The notes beneath the pieces are model-generated. The model was not told where the DNA came from, did not search any database, and saw only the letters and a list, made by a program, of their open reading frames with translations. A stretch of DNA of 64,000 nucleotides from Streptomyces roseifaciens (GTDB taxonomy: Bacteria > Actinomycetota > Actinomycetes > Streptomycetales > Streptomycetaceae). A program made the translations under genes and the position numbers. The DNA is taken from positions 1,408,530 to 1,472,529 of the forward strand of contig NZ_LNBE01000003.1 in the NCBI RefSeq assembly GCF_001445655.1, given 5' to 3'. Below are positions 8,716 to 17,690 of this stretch, piece by piece (within the stretch, counting starts at the first letter, position 1; every line of letters starts with the position of its first letter).

Positions 8716-9657
8716 TCACAAGGTGATCAGCTGGGTGACGTTCTCTTCGAGGATCGCGGTCGCCTGGGCGTCGGGCAGGCCCGAGTACCGGATGTAGCCG
8801 GTGGCGGCCAGGAACTGCTCGCCGGCCTGGTAGGGGAAGTCGGTGCCCAGGACCAGCCGGTCGGCTCCCAGTGACTCCACGGCCGCCCACAGCGCCGGCA
8901 CGTGCCCGTGTCCCACCGTGTCGTACCACATGCGGCGCGCCGCGAGGCTCGGCCTCTCCGGGATGTCCGGCGCCTCCCAGAGGTACTGGTCGTCCGCCCG
9001 GGCCAGCACCATGGGAAGCGCTCCGCCCAGGTGCGAGATCACGATCTTCAGCCGGGGGTAGCGGCTGGGGACGCCTGCCAGGATCAGGTGCATCGCCGCG
9101 ACGGTGTCCTCGACGGGGGCGCCGATCGTCCACGTCAGACGGTGGCCGGCGATCAGCGGCGACTCGGCTCCGGTTCCCGCGGGGTGTACGTAGAGGACGC
9201 TGCCGCGCCGGTCCAGTTCCGCGAAGACCGGCTCGAACGCCGGGTCCGCCACCGAGCGGCCCAGGACAGACGTCGTCGTGCACGCCCCCGCCATGTTCAG
9301 CTCGTCGAGCGCTCGCGCCAGCTCCTCCAGCGCGGCGTCCGTGTGCGGGAACGGCAGCGCGGCGAACGCCCGGAACCGGTCCGGCCAGCGCTGCACCACA
9401 TCCGCGTAGAGGTCGTTGGCCGTACGGGCGGCACGTACGGCGTGCTCACGGTCGGTGAAGTGCGGTGACTGAGGCGTGACCGACAACACCTGGAGCGTGA
9501 TGCCCGCCGCGTCCATCAGGTCGAAGCGCGCCTCCATGTCCGCGTCTGAGACGTCCGCACCGAGGCCGCGCTGCGTTGCGGTGTCGGCCTTGCCGTACCC
9601 CTGGAGCAGATCGAGGTAGGCGTCCGTCCATGCATGCGCGTGGATGTCGATCGCCAT
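8716..9657 (-). CDS. Amidohydrolase family 2 (ACMSD-like) metalloenzyme
   Basis: 313 residues from ATG 9657, which has GAGAGGG upstream; longer in-frame starts lack this. Metal-binding features of the amidohydrolase_2 family are present: HAH at residues 5-7, a strand-4 His in YVHPAGT, a further His in VISHLGG and the Asp in LVLGTDFPY near the C-terminus. The family includes amino-carboxymuconate-semialdehyde decarboxylase and aromatic acid decarboxylases, so decarboxylation or hydrolysis of an aromatic-derived acid is likely. Monocistronic by spacing. Its real substrate is unknown. Confidence 0.85.
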   Translation of the reverse strand: MAIDIHAHAWTDAYLDLLQGYGKADTATQRGLGADVSDADMEARFDLMDAAGITLQVLSVTPQSPHFTDREHAVRAARTANDLYADVVQRWPDRFRAFAALPFPHTDAALEELARALDELNMAGACTTTSVLGRSVADPAFEPVFAELDRRGSVLYVHPAGTGAESPLIAGHRLTWTIGAPVEDTVAAMHLILAGVPSRYPRLKIVISHLGGALPMVLARADDQYLWEAPDIPERPSLAARRMWYDTVGHGHVPALWAAVESLGADRLVLGTDFPYQAGEQFLAATGYIRYSGLPDAQATAILEENVTQLITL

Positions 9658-9728
9658 GGCGGCCCTCTCATGAAACTCAAGAAGCCCCTGGCCCCACCCG
9701 ACCACCGTAGGCGCATTTCACGTGAACG

Positions 9729-9780
9729 GCGATCGGTGGCGATCGGTGGCGGTCGATGGCGATCGGTCTCGATCGGGGGG
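9729..9780. repeat. Imperfect 10-bp tandem repeat (GATCGGTGGC)
   Basis: Two exact GATCGGTGGC units at 9731-9750 are followed by GGTCGATGGC, GATCGGTCTC and a degenerate fifth unit ending in a run of nine or more G. The array lies between the upstream amidohydrolase start and the I36 gene stop, in non-coding sequence. It may be slippage-prone or a regulatory array upstream of the amidohydrolase. Confidence 0.75.
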
Positions 9781-9856
9781 GGGAGAGAGAGCCGCGAGCC
9801 GGTGGCTGGGGTCAGCCACCGGCTCCGTCGTTCCGGGCGGTCGGCGGGGCGGGGTT

Positions 9857-10243
9857 CTACTGGTTCTTGAAGGAACGGATCTGGTAGCTGCCCTGCAGGT
9901 TGCCGCCGGAGCCGGCGTTCGTGGATCCGACGCGCTTGTTGTGGTTGGTGCCGGTGTAGTACTGCACCCGGTGCCCCGTTCCGTTCCATACGGAGCGCAC
10001 GTTCTGGCCCCGCTGGATGAAGGAACAGTCGTCGGCGGTGTTCGCCTTGCTGTCCTGCGACCACTGGCAGCGGGTGCCGCCGCCGTTCCAGCCGCTGTAG
10101 ATGCAGAAGTGTCCGGGGGCGCAGTTGAAGGCCGCGGCCAGCGGGGCGGGGGCGGCGGGGGCTGCGGCGGACACGGAGGGTACGGCGCCGAAGGCGGCCA
10201 CCAGGGCGGCCGCTGCGACGGCGAACGAGTGGATGCGACGCAT
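9857..10243 (-). CDS. Secreted peptidase inhibitor family I36 protein
   Basis: 128 residues. A Sec signal peptide (MRRIHSFAVAAAALVAAFGAV) ends near the Ala-rich stretch at residues 25-38. The mature part has the beta/gamma-crystallin-like pattern of family I36 (SMI type): CAPGHFCIYSGWNGGG, a Gln-Trp, paired Cys and a repeated G-N-T/S pattern. Family members inhibit metalloproteases outside the cell. There is no adjacent protease except the CPBP gene upstream on the same strand, 94 bp away, which is an intramembrane enzyme and an unlikely partner. Confidence 0.85.
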   Translation of the reverse strand: MRRIHSFAVAAAALVAAFGAVPSVSAAAPAAPAPLAAAFNCAPGHFCIYSGWNGGGTRCQWSQDSKANTADDCSFIQRGQNVRSVWNGTGHRVQYYTGTNHNKRVGSTNAGSGGNLQGSYQIRSFKNQ

Positions 10244-10337
10244 GGCAGGAGCTCCTCTTCATCGTCGGCTGTACGGAACGCCGAGCCGTACCGGGCAGCC
10301 TCGAAGGACGGGGGTGAGCGGGTGGCCGGGCCACCGG

Positions 10338-11261
10338 TCAGTCCAACGAGGCGTCCGTGGCCGGGAAACGGGTCGGCCGGACGGCCGGCTGCCGGCCCTG
10401 CCCCGGCATGCCGCCGTCGCGGGGCCGCAGCTTCCCCCGCAGGGCCAGCACGGCACAGACGACGGCCATCGGGGCGGTCATCAGGAGGGTGACCGGTGTG
10501 ACCTCCAGGCCCGCACCCTCGGACAGGAGGATGCCCGAGACGAGGGAGAGGACCATGTTGTTCCCGGCGTGGGCGAGGCTGACGACCCAGACGCTGCCGC
10601 TGCGTACGTACAGCCATACCAGGAGCGCCTCCTGGAACTGGAAGGAAACCGTCCAGGCCAGCAGGCCGATGAGGACGCCGGGGAATTCGATGTAGCCGGT
10701 GAACGCCAGCGGGTAGTGCCAGGACGCCCAGATGAGTCCCGTGAGGGCGGTGGCCTTCGCGGACCGGCCGGGGGAGAGGCGGGGGCGCAGATAGCTGGTC
10801 CAGCCGAATTCCTCCCCGCCGTAGATCGGCGTCAGGAGCGGCAGGACGAGCATGAGCACCACGACGAATGCCCACACCGGCATGCCACCGGCGAATTCCT
10901 GGAGCGGGGCGAAGTCCGGGGTCCACAACCCCAGTGCCGCCGCCAGCCCCATGGTGGCCGCCGTCAGCGCCAAGGGGCCGAGCCAGGCCACCAGGTAATA
11001 GGGCCATGCACTCCGCAGACGCAGGCGCAGGCCGGAATCGGCGAAGCCCTCCTTGGTGACCCAGCGGCGCACCACGGTCGCCGCTATGGCCGGCATGACG
11101 CCGAAAGGCAGCTGCACCAGCGGATTCTCCAGCGACAGGCCGCATGCGAAACGGGCCGTGAAGACGTAGGCCCAGCTGGCCCCGAAGCAGATGACGAGGA
11201 ACGCCGCCACCCCCTTCCTTCTCGTCCCGCCGGATTCCGGCAGCAACGTCTTCGATGCCAT
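10338..11261 (-). CDS. CPBP (CAAX protease / bacteriocin-processing) family intramembrane metalloprotease
   Basis: 307 residues from ATG 11261, chosen over a longer start because it follows AAGCGGGGGTG and immediately opens the hydrophobic core. About eight membrane segments are present. Abi/CPBP motifs are visible: GGEEFGWTSYL (EExxxR-like, but Thr replaces the usual Arg), WASWHYPL (FxxxH-like) and LAHAGNNM (HxxxN-like). Such enzymes process prenylated or small peptides, or serve in immunity to bacteriocins. It is divergent from the two-component system, which may regulate it. The changed Arg could lower activity. Confidence 0.82.
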   Translation of the reverse strand: MASKTLLPESGGTRRKGVAAFLVICFGASWAYVFTARFACGLSLENPLVQLPFGVMPAIAATVVRRWVTKEGFADSGLRLRLRSAWPYYLVAWLGPLALTAATMGLAAALGLWTPDFAPLQEFAGGMPVWAFVVVLMLVLPLLTPIYGGEEFGWTSYLRPRLSPGRSAKATALTGLIWASWHYPLAFTGYIEFPGVLIGLLAWTVSFQFQEALLVWLYVRSGSVWVVSLAHAGNNMVLSLVSGILLSEGAGLEVTPVTLLMTAPMAVVCAVLALRGKLRPRDGGMPGQGRQPAVRPTRFPATDASLD

Positions 11262-11418
11262 GAATGCACCCCCGCTTTCCCGATGTTGCGATGTCGTCTG
11301 CAGTGCCCGGCAACCTTCGCCGGGCAGGGGCGGCCGGCACATCCCGGTAGCGGGGGAATCCGCATCTGGCTCTTGCGGGGGAGGTTTCGGGTGAGACGCG
11401 GGTGCGATACTCCGCGGC

Positions 11419-12711
11419 GTGCGCATGCTCATACCTCCGCGTTTCACCGCGGATTCCCGGAAAGCCTGGCTCTCCAGCCGGCTCTCAAGCCGGCTCTCAA
11501 GCCGGCTTTACGCGCTGCTCGGTGCCGCCGTCGGCCTGCTGCCGCTCGCGGTGGCCGTACCGGCAGTTGCGGCGACGGCAGCCGGCTGGCCGGGACCCGC
11601 CCGCGCGGTTCTCCTCCTGGTGCTCTGGGCGGCGCTGTGTGCAGCCGCGGGCCGTTCGCGCTTCGCCCGGTCCGCATCCGTACGGCTCGCCAACCGCTTG
11701 CTCGGTACGGCTCTTCCGGCACCCGCCCCCGACCGGCCGCACCGCCTGCGTACGGGAGCGTGGCTGATCCTGCACGCGCTGCTGGGCGGGGCGTCCGTCG
11801 CCGTCTCCTGCCTCCTCCTGATGGCGGCCGTCGCCCTGCCCGCCGTCTGGCTCAGGGGCGGGGACCGGATCACCTTGCTCCTGCCGGTGGACGTGGCCGG
11901 TGGCGGGTCAGGAGCATGGACGCTGCCGGCCGCCGCCCTGCTCCTTGCCCTCGCCTACTGTGCGGGCACGGGCACGAGCGCCCTCTTCAGGCGGCTGGCT
12001 TCCCCTCTGCTCGGTCCGCTTCCGGCCGAACGGCTCGCCGCGCTCGAAGGGCAGGTGCGCGTGCTGGCGCAACGGAACAGGCTCGCCCAGGAGTTGCACG
12101 ACTCCATCGGCCACACCCTGACCGCCTCCACCATCCAGGCCGCCGTCGCCAAGGAGCTCATGGGCACCGACCCCGACGCCGCCCGCCGCGCCCTCACCGG
12201 CCTGGAGGAGGCCTCCCGCGCGGCCATGGACGACCTCGACCACGTCCTCGGCATCCTCCGCGAGGGCCGGGCCCCGACGTCGCCGCCGTTCTCCCTGACC
12301 GACCTGCACGCCCTGGTGGACCGGGTGCGCCGGACCGGGACGGACGTCGACACCGACATCACCGGCGACCTGGCGGCCGTACCGGCGACCGTGTCCCGGG
12401 AGGCGTACCGGATCGTCCAGGAGGGCCTCACCAACGCGCTGCGCCACGGGGGGCGGCCGACGCCGATCGGCTTGCGGGTGGCGGCCGCGGGAGGGTGGCT
12501 GGAGTTGGAGGTGGCCAACCGGATCAACCGGATCGCCCCTTCGATGACTCACCCGCTCGCCGACCGTGCCCGCCGCCGCAGGAGCGGACAGGGTGTCACC
12601 GGCATCACCGACCGCGTGCACCTGCTCCGCGGCGAGGTCTCCGTAGGCCCCGACGCCTCCGGAACCGGCTGGCTGCTCGCCGTCCGCATCCCGCTACGGT
12701 CGACGCCATGA
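11419..12711 (+). CDS. Two-component sensor histidine kinase (HisKA_3)
   Basis: 430 residues from GTG 11419 (ATG 11425 is an alternative). Four or so N-terminal membrane segments are followed by a dimerisation/phosphoacceptor helix with ELHDSIGH (His227) typical of NarL-type kinases, and an HATPase_c domain (EGLTNALRHG N-box, then GQGVTGITDRV). The first 50 bp carry a tandem repeat encoding SSRLSSRLSSRL. Its stop overlaps the next start (ATGA), so kinase and regulator are coupled. The signal is unknown; control of the divergent CPBP protease is plausible by position. Confidence 0.92.
   Translation: MRMLIPPRFTADSRKAWLSSRLSSRLSSRLYALLGAAVGLLPLAVAVPAVAATAAGWPGPARAVLLLVLWAALCAAAGRSRFARSASVRLANRLLGTALPAPAPDRPHRLRTGAWLILHALLGGASVAVSCLLLMAAVALPAVWLRGGDRITLLLPVDVAGGGSGAWTLPAAALLLALAYCAGTGTSALFRRLASPLLGPLPAERLAALEGQVRVLAQRNRLAQELHDSIGHTLTASTIQAAVAKELMGTDPDAARRALTGLEEASRAAMDDLDHVLGILREGRAPTSPPFSLTDLHALVDRVRRTGTDVDTDITGDLAAVPATVSREAYRIVQEGLTNALRHGGRPTPIGLRVAAAGGWLELEVANRINRIAPSMTHPLADRARRRRSGQGVTGITDRVHLLRGEVSVGPDASGTGWLLAVRIPLRSTP
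11467..11508 (+). repeat. 12-bp in-frame tandem repeat in kinase N-terminus
   Basis: AGCCGGCTCTCA is repeated perfectly at 11476-11487 and 11488-11499, with partial copies on both sides. Each unit encodes one S-R-L-S step, so slippage would change the cytoplasmic N-terminus by multiples of four residues without a frameshift. Confidence 0.8.
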
Positions 12712-13442
12712 CCACGACCACGACTACGAACGCTGCCACCGCCACGGCCACCGCCGCCACCGCCGCCGTCACCGTCCTCGTCGCCGACGACGAGGAACTC
12801 ACCCGCACCGGCCTGCGCACCCTGCTGTCCGCCCGGCCGGGCCTCGACGTGATCGGCGAGGCCGCCGACGGCACCCAGGCCCTGGCCCTCGCCACCGAAC
12901 TCCGGCCCGACGTCGTGCTGATGGACGTACGCATGCCCGGCATCGACGGAATCGAGGCGACCCGCCGCCTGCAGGCCGCCCTCCCCGAGCCGCCCAAGGT
13001 CGTGGTGATCACCACCTTCGAGAACGACGAGTACGTCTACGACGCCCTGCGCGCCGGTGCGAGCGGCTTCGTCCTCAAGAGGGCTTCCTCGGAGCAGATC
13101 GCCCACGCCATACGCCTGGTCGCCACGACGGACTCCGTCCTCTTCCCGGACGCCGTCCGCAGACTCGTCGCAGCGCGGCCCGCGCCACCGGCCCGCCCCG
13201 CGCGCGGCGTCCCCGCGCTCACGGGCCGCGAGGTCGAGATCCTCCGCCTCATGGCGACGGGCCTGTCCAACCCGGACATCGCCGGCCGCCTCGTCGTCAG
13301 CCTGGAGACCGTCAAGACCCACGTGAGCAACCTGCTGGCCAAGCTGGGCGCCCGCAACCGCACGCAGGCCGTGATCCTCGCCTACGAGTACGGGTTCGTC
13401 GTGCCCGGTGCGGGAATCCCCTTGGGCGTCACGGCTTACTAG
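12708..13442 (+). CDS. NarL/FixJ-type response regulator
   Basis: 244 residues from ATG 12708, overlapping the kinase stop by 4 bp. The start is followed by a run of Thr/Ala, then a receiver domain with the acidic pair DDEE, phosphoacceptor Asp73 in LMDVRMPG, Thr in ITTF and Lys in VLKRAS. The C-terminal LuxR-type HTH has LTGREVEILRLMATGLSNPDIA and the SLETVKTHVSNLL recognition helix. It is the partner of the adjacent kinase. Confidence 0.93.
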   Translation: MTTTTTTNAATATATAATAAVTVLVADDEELTRTGLRTLLSARPGLDVIGEAADGTQALALATELRPDVVLMDVRMPGIDGIEATRRLQAALPEPPKVVVITTFENDEYVYDALRAGASGFVLKRASSEQIAHAIRLVATTDSVLFPDAVRRLVAARPAPPARPARGVPALTGREVEILRLMATGLSNPDIAGRLVVSLETVKTHVSNLLAKLGARNRTQAVILAYEYGFVVPGAGIPLGVTAY

Positions 13443-13445
13443 AGA

Positions 13446-13494
13446 TTGTCCGACGGGGCCGTAGCTCGCATGGTCGGCTCGCATCGTCGGACAA
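13446..13494. terminator. Bidirectional terminator hairpin
   Basis: TTGTCCGACG and CGTCGGACAA form a perfect 10-bp stem, with an inner GCCG/CGGC pairing in the 29-nt interval. It sits exactly between the convergent stops of the response regulator and the PAP2 gene, so it likely ends both transcripts. Confidence 0.65.
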
Positions 13495-13504
13495 GTCTCA
13501 TGAC

Positions 13505-14866
13505 TCAAACCAGTTCGGGTTGCGGTTCCGGCTGCGGCACCGGCGCGGCCTTCGGTGCTCGTTCCCACAGTTTGGTGGTCCGCACGTAGCCGTAGATCAC
13601 TGAGGCCATCGCCAGGATGACGAGCGGTCCGAACACCCACGGATGCTCGGCCATCTCCATCGGCAGATAGCGGTAGGAGACCAGGAGCGCAGCGAAGACG
13701 ACCGTGCCGTGGGCGACCTGCTGGATTCCTGCCCGGTCCCAGCCACGGTCCTGCGAGCGCAGCGCCGCCTCGATCGTGAGCGCGAACACCACACCGGCAA
13801 CGAGATCCACGCCGTAGTGGTAGCCGAAGCCCAGCGTCGCGCCGAGCGTGGCGATCAGCCAGAACGCGCCTGCGAAGCGCAGAAGCCTCGGGCCCTTGCG
13901 GGAATGGATGAAGATCGCGGTAGCCCACGCCGTGTGGAGGCTGGGCATGCAGTTGCGAGGGGTGATCCCGTCGTACGGCACCGGGTGCGGGGTGGTGATC
14001 GGCACCGGCGTGTGCGGCCACAGGTTGGCCGCCGCCCACTCCACGCCGCCGGTGCCGGAGGTGCCCGGGCCGTAGGCGAAGATCGGCCCGACCACCGGGA
14101 AGGTCATGTAGATGGCCGGCCCGAGGAGGCCGATGACCAGAAAAGTGCGCACCAGATGATGGCTCGGGAAGCGGCGCTCGGCCGCCACGTTGCGCAGCTG
14201 GTACAGCGCGACGACGATCGCGGCCACCGCGAGCTGGGCGTAGACCAGGTCGAGAAGATGGGTGGGGATCGGGCCGGCGGCCTTGAGGATCCGGCCTGCC
14301 AGCCACGACGGGTTGCCCAGTGCGTGATCGGCGGTCGCCAGGTACGGGTCGAGCACCTCAGGGCGGGTCTTCGCCGTGATGAGCAGCCAGGTGTCGCCGG
14401 TCTTGCGGCCGGCCACCAGCAGCAGGCCCAGGCCGACGGCCTGCAGCAGCAGGACGCGTTCCCGGCCGGTGCGGCGCGTGACGGCGATGACCGCACAACC
14501 CAGCATCACCCACAACGCGCCGTTGCCGAAGAAGTGGCCGTCGGGAGTCTCGGCGTCGGCCGCCCACCGCGCCAGCACGAAGACGATGTCGATGCCGATC
14601 GCGGCGCCGGCCGCGATGAACCGTTCCCGCCAGGTGAGCGCCACCATCATCAACGCCAGACCGCCGTACAGCGGCCCCGGTTTGGGGGCGAATATCACCT
14701 CTCTCGCCTGGGCGGTCAGCGGCCCCGGCTGGCCGGTGAAGCGACGCGCGGCGATCTCCAGCGTGATGAGGAATCCGAGGGTCACCACACCCGCCGTGGC
14801 CCACAGGATCGCCCGTGGCTGACGCCACGCGGCGAACGTAGTTCTGCAGCTTATTCGCGAAAACAC
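13505..14866 (-). CDS. PAP2-superfamily membrane phosphatase/phosphotransferase
   Basis: 453 residues from GTG 14866. About 10-12 membrane segments are present. The C-terminal half has the PAP2 motifs of the inositol-phosphorylceramide-synthase/AUR1-like branch: NCMPSLHTAWA (about residues 305-315) and YHYGVDLVAG (motif 3, His and Asp). The family dephosphorylates or transfers lipid phosphates at the membrane. The N-terminal half is an additional hydrophobic domain that makes it longer than simple PAP2 enzymes. A TATAGT at 14880-14875 on the coding strand lies so close to the start that transcription may begin at or near the GTG (leaderless). Confidence 0.85.
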   Translation of the reverse strand: MFSRISCRTTFAAWRQPRAILWATAGVVTLGFLITLEIAARRFTGQPGPLTAQAREVIFAPKPGPLYGGLALMMVALTWRERFIAAGAAIGIDIVFVLARWAADAETPDGHFFGNGALWVMLGCAVIAVTRRTGRERVLLLQAVGLGLLLVAGRKTGDTWLLITAKTRPEVLDPYLATADHALGNPSWLAGRILKAAGPIPTHLLDLVYAQLAVAAIVVALYQLRNVAAERRFPSHHLVRTFLVIGLLGPAIYMTFPVVGPIFAYGPGTSGTGGVEWAAANLWPHTPVPITTPHPVPYDGITPRNCMPSLHTAWATAIFIHSRKGPRLLRFAGAFWLIATLGATLGFGYHYGVDLVAGVVFALTIEAALRSQDRGWDRAGIQQVAHGTVVFAALLVSYRYLPMEMAEHPWVFGPLVILAMASVIYGYVRTTKLWERAPKAAPVPQPEPQPELV

Positions 14867-14912
14867 CCGGCGATACTATAGGTATCGATCGTTTGACTGA
14901 TTTGTGGGGTTT
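14867..14912 (-). promoter_or_regulatory. A/T-rich promoter patch before the PAP2 gene
   Basis: This is one of the most A/T-rich stretches in the window. GATAC and GTATC at 14872-14886 form a 5-bp inverted repeat around TATAG. On the minus strand TATAGT could serve as a -10 box 9 nt before the GTG, consistent with a leaderless message. On the plus strand TTGACT at 14893-14898 resembles a -35 box, but no good -10 follows at the right distance. Confidence 0.4.
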
Positions 14913-15118
14913 TGTTTAAAGGGGTCATACTTCGTGCTGGATGGTGTTGTTCACCAGCGGACGGGCATCGCCAGCAGCCCTCCTCCGGGGAGCCGGTCCG
15001 TGCGTATCCGGTCACGGCCCGGACCAGGCCGCCGCCGGGCAGGCGCATCCGTCGCATCCCAGGGGAAACCGGAAACTCGATTGCCGCTCCGATTCCGCCG
15101 TGGGTAGCGTCACCGCCC

Positions 15119-15691
<573 letters not shown>

Positions 15692-15712
15692 TCGTCGGCC
15701 GACCCTGAGGTC

Positions 15713-15938
15713 ATGGCCTTCGGCAAGACCCCGTCAGGGGACCGGCCCGATGACGTTCCCCGGCCGGGCGTGCCCGCCGAGGCGAGCCCCGGGAGGCGCT
15801 ACGAGCAGGCGCATGCCTGGGCGGCCGCTGCCACGACCATGCAGGGTGCCGGGCAATACATGTTCCACGACTTTCGCGACGATGTAGGGCGGCTACACGG
15901 TCGAGCACGCGGAGCTGCCGCCGGTGCCGAAGCACTGA
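15713..15938 (+). pseudogene. Small ORF with apparent frameshift, unknown family
   Basis: From ATG 15713 a reading frame with fair Streptomyces third-position bias runs about 60 codons, including YEQAHAWAAAATTMQGAGQYMF and HDFRDDV. Near 15889 protein-like sequence continues in another frame as GYTVEHAELPPVPKH and stops at 15938. A one-base indel would join the two into a protein of roughly 75 residues. I do not recognise it. It could be a decayed gene, a sequence error or chance. Confidence 0.3.
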
Positions 15939-15953
15939 TCCCGCCGTTGCCCG

Positions 15954-16364
15954 TTACTCGACGACGAGCTCGACGGGGATGTTGCCGCGGGTGGCCTTGG
16001 AGTACGGGCAGACCTGGTGGGCCTGCTCGACCAGGCGGGTGCCCGTCTCGCCCGCGAGGCTGTCCGGGAGCTCGACGCGGAGGACGACGGAGAGGCCGAA
16101 GCCGGAGTCGTCCTTGCCGATGGAGACCTCGGCGGCGACCGAGACGTCCTTGGTGTCGACCTTCGCCTCGCGGCCGACCAGGCCGAGGGCGCTGGCGAAG
16201 CAGGCCGCGTAGCCGGCGGCGAAGAGCTGCTCGGGGTTCGTGCCGGCGCCGTTGCCGCCGAGCGGGGCGGGCATGGCCAGCGCGAGGTCGAGCTGCCCGT
16301 CCGAGCTCACGGCACGGCCTTCGCGGCCGTTGGCGGTGGCGACGGCGGTGTAGAGCGCATCCAT
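15954..16364 (-). CDS. ohr: Organic hydroperoxide resistance protein (Ohr, OsmC family)
   Basis: 136 residues from ATG 16364, with AAGGGACC upstream. It shows the Ohr subfamily features: LYTAVATANGREG start, NPEQLFAAGYAACF with the peroxidatic Cys, and VEQAHQVCPYSKATRGNIPV with the second redox Cys. It reduces organic and lipid hydroperoxides with dihydrolipoyl or low-molecular-weight thiols in the cytoplasm. It is divergent from a MarR regulator with a shared operator, the classical ohr/ohrR layout. Confidence 0.95.
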   Translation of the reverse strand: MDALYTAVATANGREGRAVSSDGQLDLALAMPAPLGGNGAGTNPEQLFAAGYAACFASALGLVGREAKVDTKDVSVAAEVSIGKDDSGFGLSVVLRVELPDSLAGETGTRLVEQAHQVCPYSKATRGNIPVELVVE

Positions 16365-16430
16365 GGGAGGTCCCTTCGATTGGTTCGGGCTGGGGGCGGT
16401 GGCTGGTCGGCCGCCGCACAGGAGTAATGG

Positions 16431-16455
16431 TTGCACACGATTAAGTTGTGCGCAA
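16431..16455. promoter_or_regulatory. OhrR operator (imperfect inverted repeat)
   Basis: TTGCACACGA, a 5-bp spacer TTAAG and TTGTGCGCAA form an inverted repeat with 8 of 10 positions matching, in an A/T-rich island between ohr and its divergent regulator. OhrR proteins bind such TTGNNCACAA-type dyads and are released when a Cys is oxidised by peroxide. Confidence 0.7.
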
Positions 16456-16485
16456 TTGAATGGGGGTGCGGGATACCCTGGGGGC

Positions 16486-16968
16486 ATGACCACTCCGCCG
16501 CCCTTCCCCCTCCCGGACGACGCGGAGCTGCTCCGCCTCGATCACCAGATCTGCTTCTCGCTGAACGCCGCGGCGCGGGCCTTCGGCGGCGTCTACCGCG
16601 ACGCCCTCAAAGATCTCGGCCTGACCTATCCGCAGTACCTGGCCATGCTCGTCCTCTGGGAAGAGCCCGACCCCCAGCCCGTCAAGGCCATCGGCGAACG
16701 GCTGCGGCTCGACTCCGGCACGCTCTCCCCGCTGCTCAAGCGGCTGGAGGCGGCCGGCCTGGTGGCACGCGAGCGCAGTGCGGAGGACGAGCGCTCGGTC
16801 GTGGTCCGGCTCACGGAGGCGGGCGAAGCACTGCGAGAGCGCGCGCTGTCCGTGCCCCGCCGGATCGTCACCGCGACGGGGCTGTCGCTCGAGGAGGCCC
16901 TCACCCTGCGGGCGCTGCTGGAGAGGCTCACCGGGAACCTCGACGCGGCGCAGGGCGGGGGCCGGTAG
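16486..16968 (+). CDS. ohrR: MarR-family organic peroxide sensor OhrR
   Basis: 160 residues from ATG 16486. The N-terminus has LDHQICFSLNAAARA, which carries the conserved reactive Cys of OhrR and its YDxLLCF-like context. The winged helix includes LTYPQYLAMLVLWE, RLRLDSGTLSPLLKRLEAAG and RSAEDERSVVVRLT. Oxidation of the Cys relieves repression of ohr and of itself. The divergent position and the intervening operator support this assignment. Confidence 0.92.
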   Translation: MTTPPPFPLPDDAELLRLDHQICFSLNAAARAFGGVYRDALKDLGLTYPQYLAMLVLWEEPDPQPVKAIGERLRLDSGTLSPLLKRLEAAGLVARERSAEDERSVVVRLTEAGEALRERALSVPRRIVTATGLSLEEALTLRALLERLTGNLDAAQGGGR

Positions 16969-16993
16969 CGGGGCCGGCGATGAGTGGGCCGGC

Positions 16994-17500
16994 TCAGCTC
17001 GTGTAGAAGCGCTTCACCGCCTTCAGGAACTCCTTGGGGCTGAGCCGCCCGCTGCCGTCGGCGTCGAGCTCTGCGAAGTACGACCGGGCCTCCGCTTCCG
17101 ACATGCACAGGAAGTCCGCGGCCCGGAGGAACTCGCCCTCGTCGAGCGAGCCGTCGTCGTCGCGATCGAGCAGATCGAAGAGCGTCCGGCACACGTCCCC
17201 CTTGCCGGGGCGGTCCGCGGAGCGGAAGCCGGGGGAGGTGCGGGCGGCGATGTACTCGTCGGCCGTCAGGACGCCGTCGCCGTCGCCGTCACCGAGGGAC
17301 AGCAGGAACTTCCACTGGGTCTCGTTGGCGTCCAGGAGAGCCCGCCCCTTCGCTGACTCCTCCGGGATGCCGAGCTCGGCGAGCAGCCTGTGGGGCGCCC
17401 GCAGGAAGTCGCTCCGGTCGACGGCTCCGTCGCCGTCCGCGTCCATGCGCTGGAACTCCTGGGCGGGGGCGAGCTGGGCGTTCTTGATGATGTCGGTCAT
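16994..17500 (-). CDS. Calerythrin-like EF-hand calcium-binding protein
   Basis: 168 residues from ATG 17500. Four EF-hand loops are visible: DADGDGAVDRSD, DGDGDGVLTADE, DRDDDGSLDEGE and DADGSGRLSPKE. The fold resembles calerythrin/sarcoplasmic calcium-binding proteins of actinomycetes, thought to buffer or sense calcium in the cytoplasm. It lies 1.2 kb from a caspase-like protein that also carries an EF loop, although the two are not in one operon. Confidence 0.9.
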   Translation of the reverse strand: MTDIIKNAQLAPAQEFQRMDADGDGAVDRSDFLRAPHRLLAELGIPEESAKGRALLDANETQWKFLLSLGDGDGDGVLTADEYIAARTSPGFRSADRPGKGDVCRTLFDLLDRDDDGSLDEGEFLRAADFLCMSEAEARSYFAELDADGSGRLSPKEFLKAVKRFYTS

Positions 17501-17690
17501 GCTCCGAGAGCGTGCCAGTGCGGCCTGCACGGACCGGCGAGCCTTCGGTGGCGTTCCCTCTCACGGGTGAACACACCCGCCGACTGCGGCCGTCCGCCCT
17601 GCACTCACCGCGTCATGAATCCAGGAGAGGTGACCGCTCCGACGCTGCAGGTATCCGTCAGAGGGCCGTAGCTCTAGGCATGATGAGGGT

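Noticed and set aside
10101..12707. A giant plus-strand ORF reaching into the response regulator
   Set aside because: Only its last ~244 codons are coding. The rest is antisense to the I36 and CPBP genes and is Arg/Gly/Pro-rich shadow sequence, also overlapping the kinase in another frame.
14872..14886. GATAC/GTATC inverted repeat as an operator
   Set aside because: Only a 5-bp stem in an A/T-rich promoter region. The TATAGT within it is better read as a -10 box.
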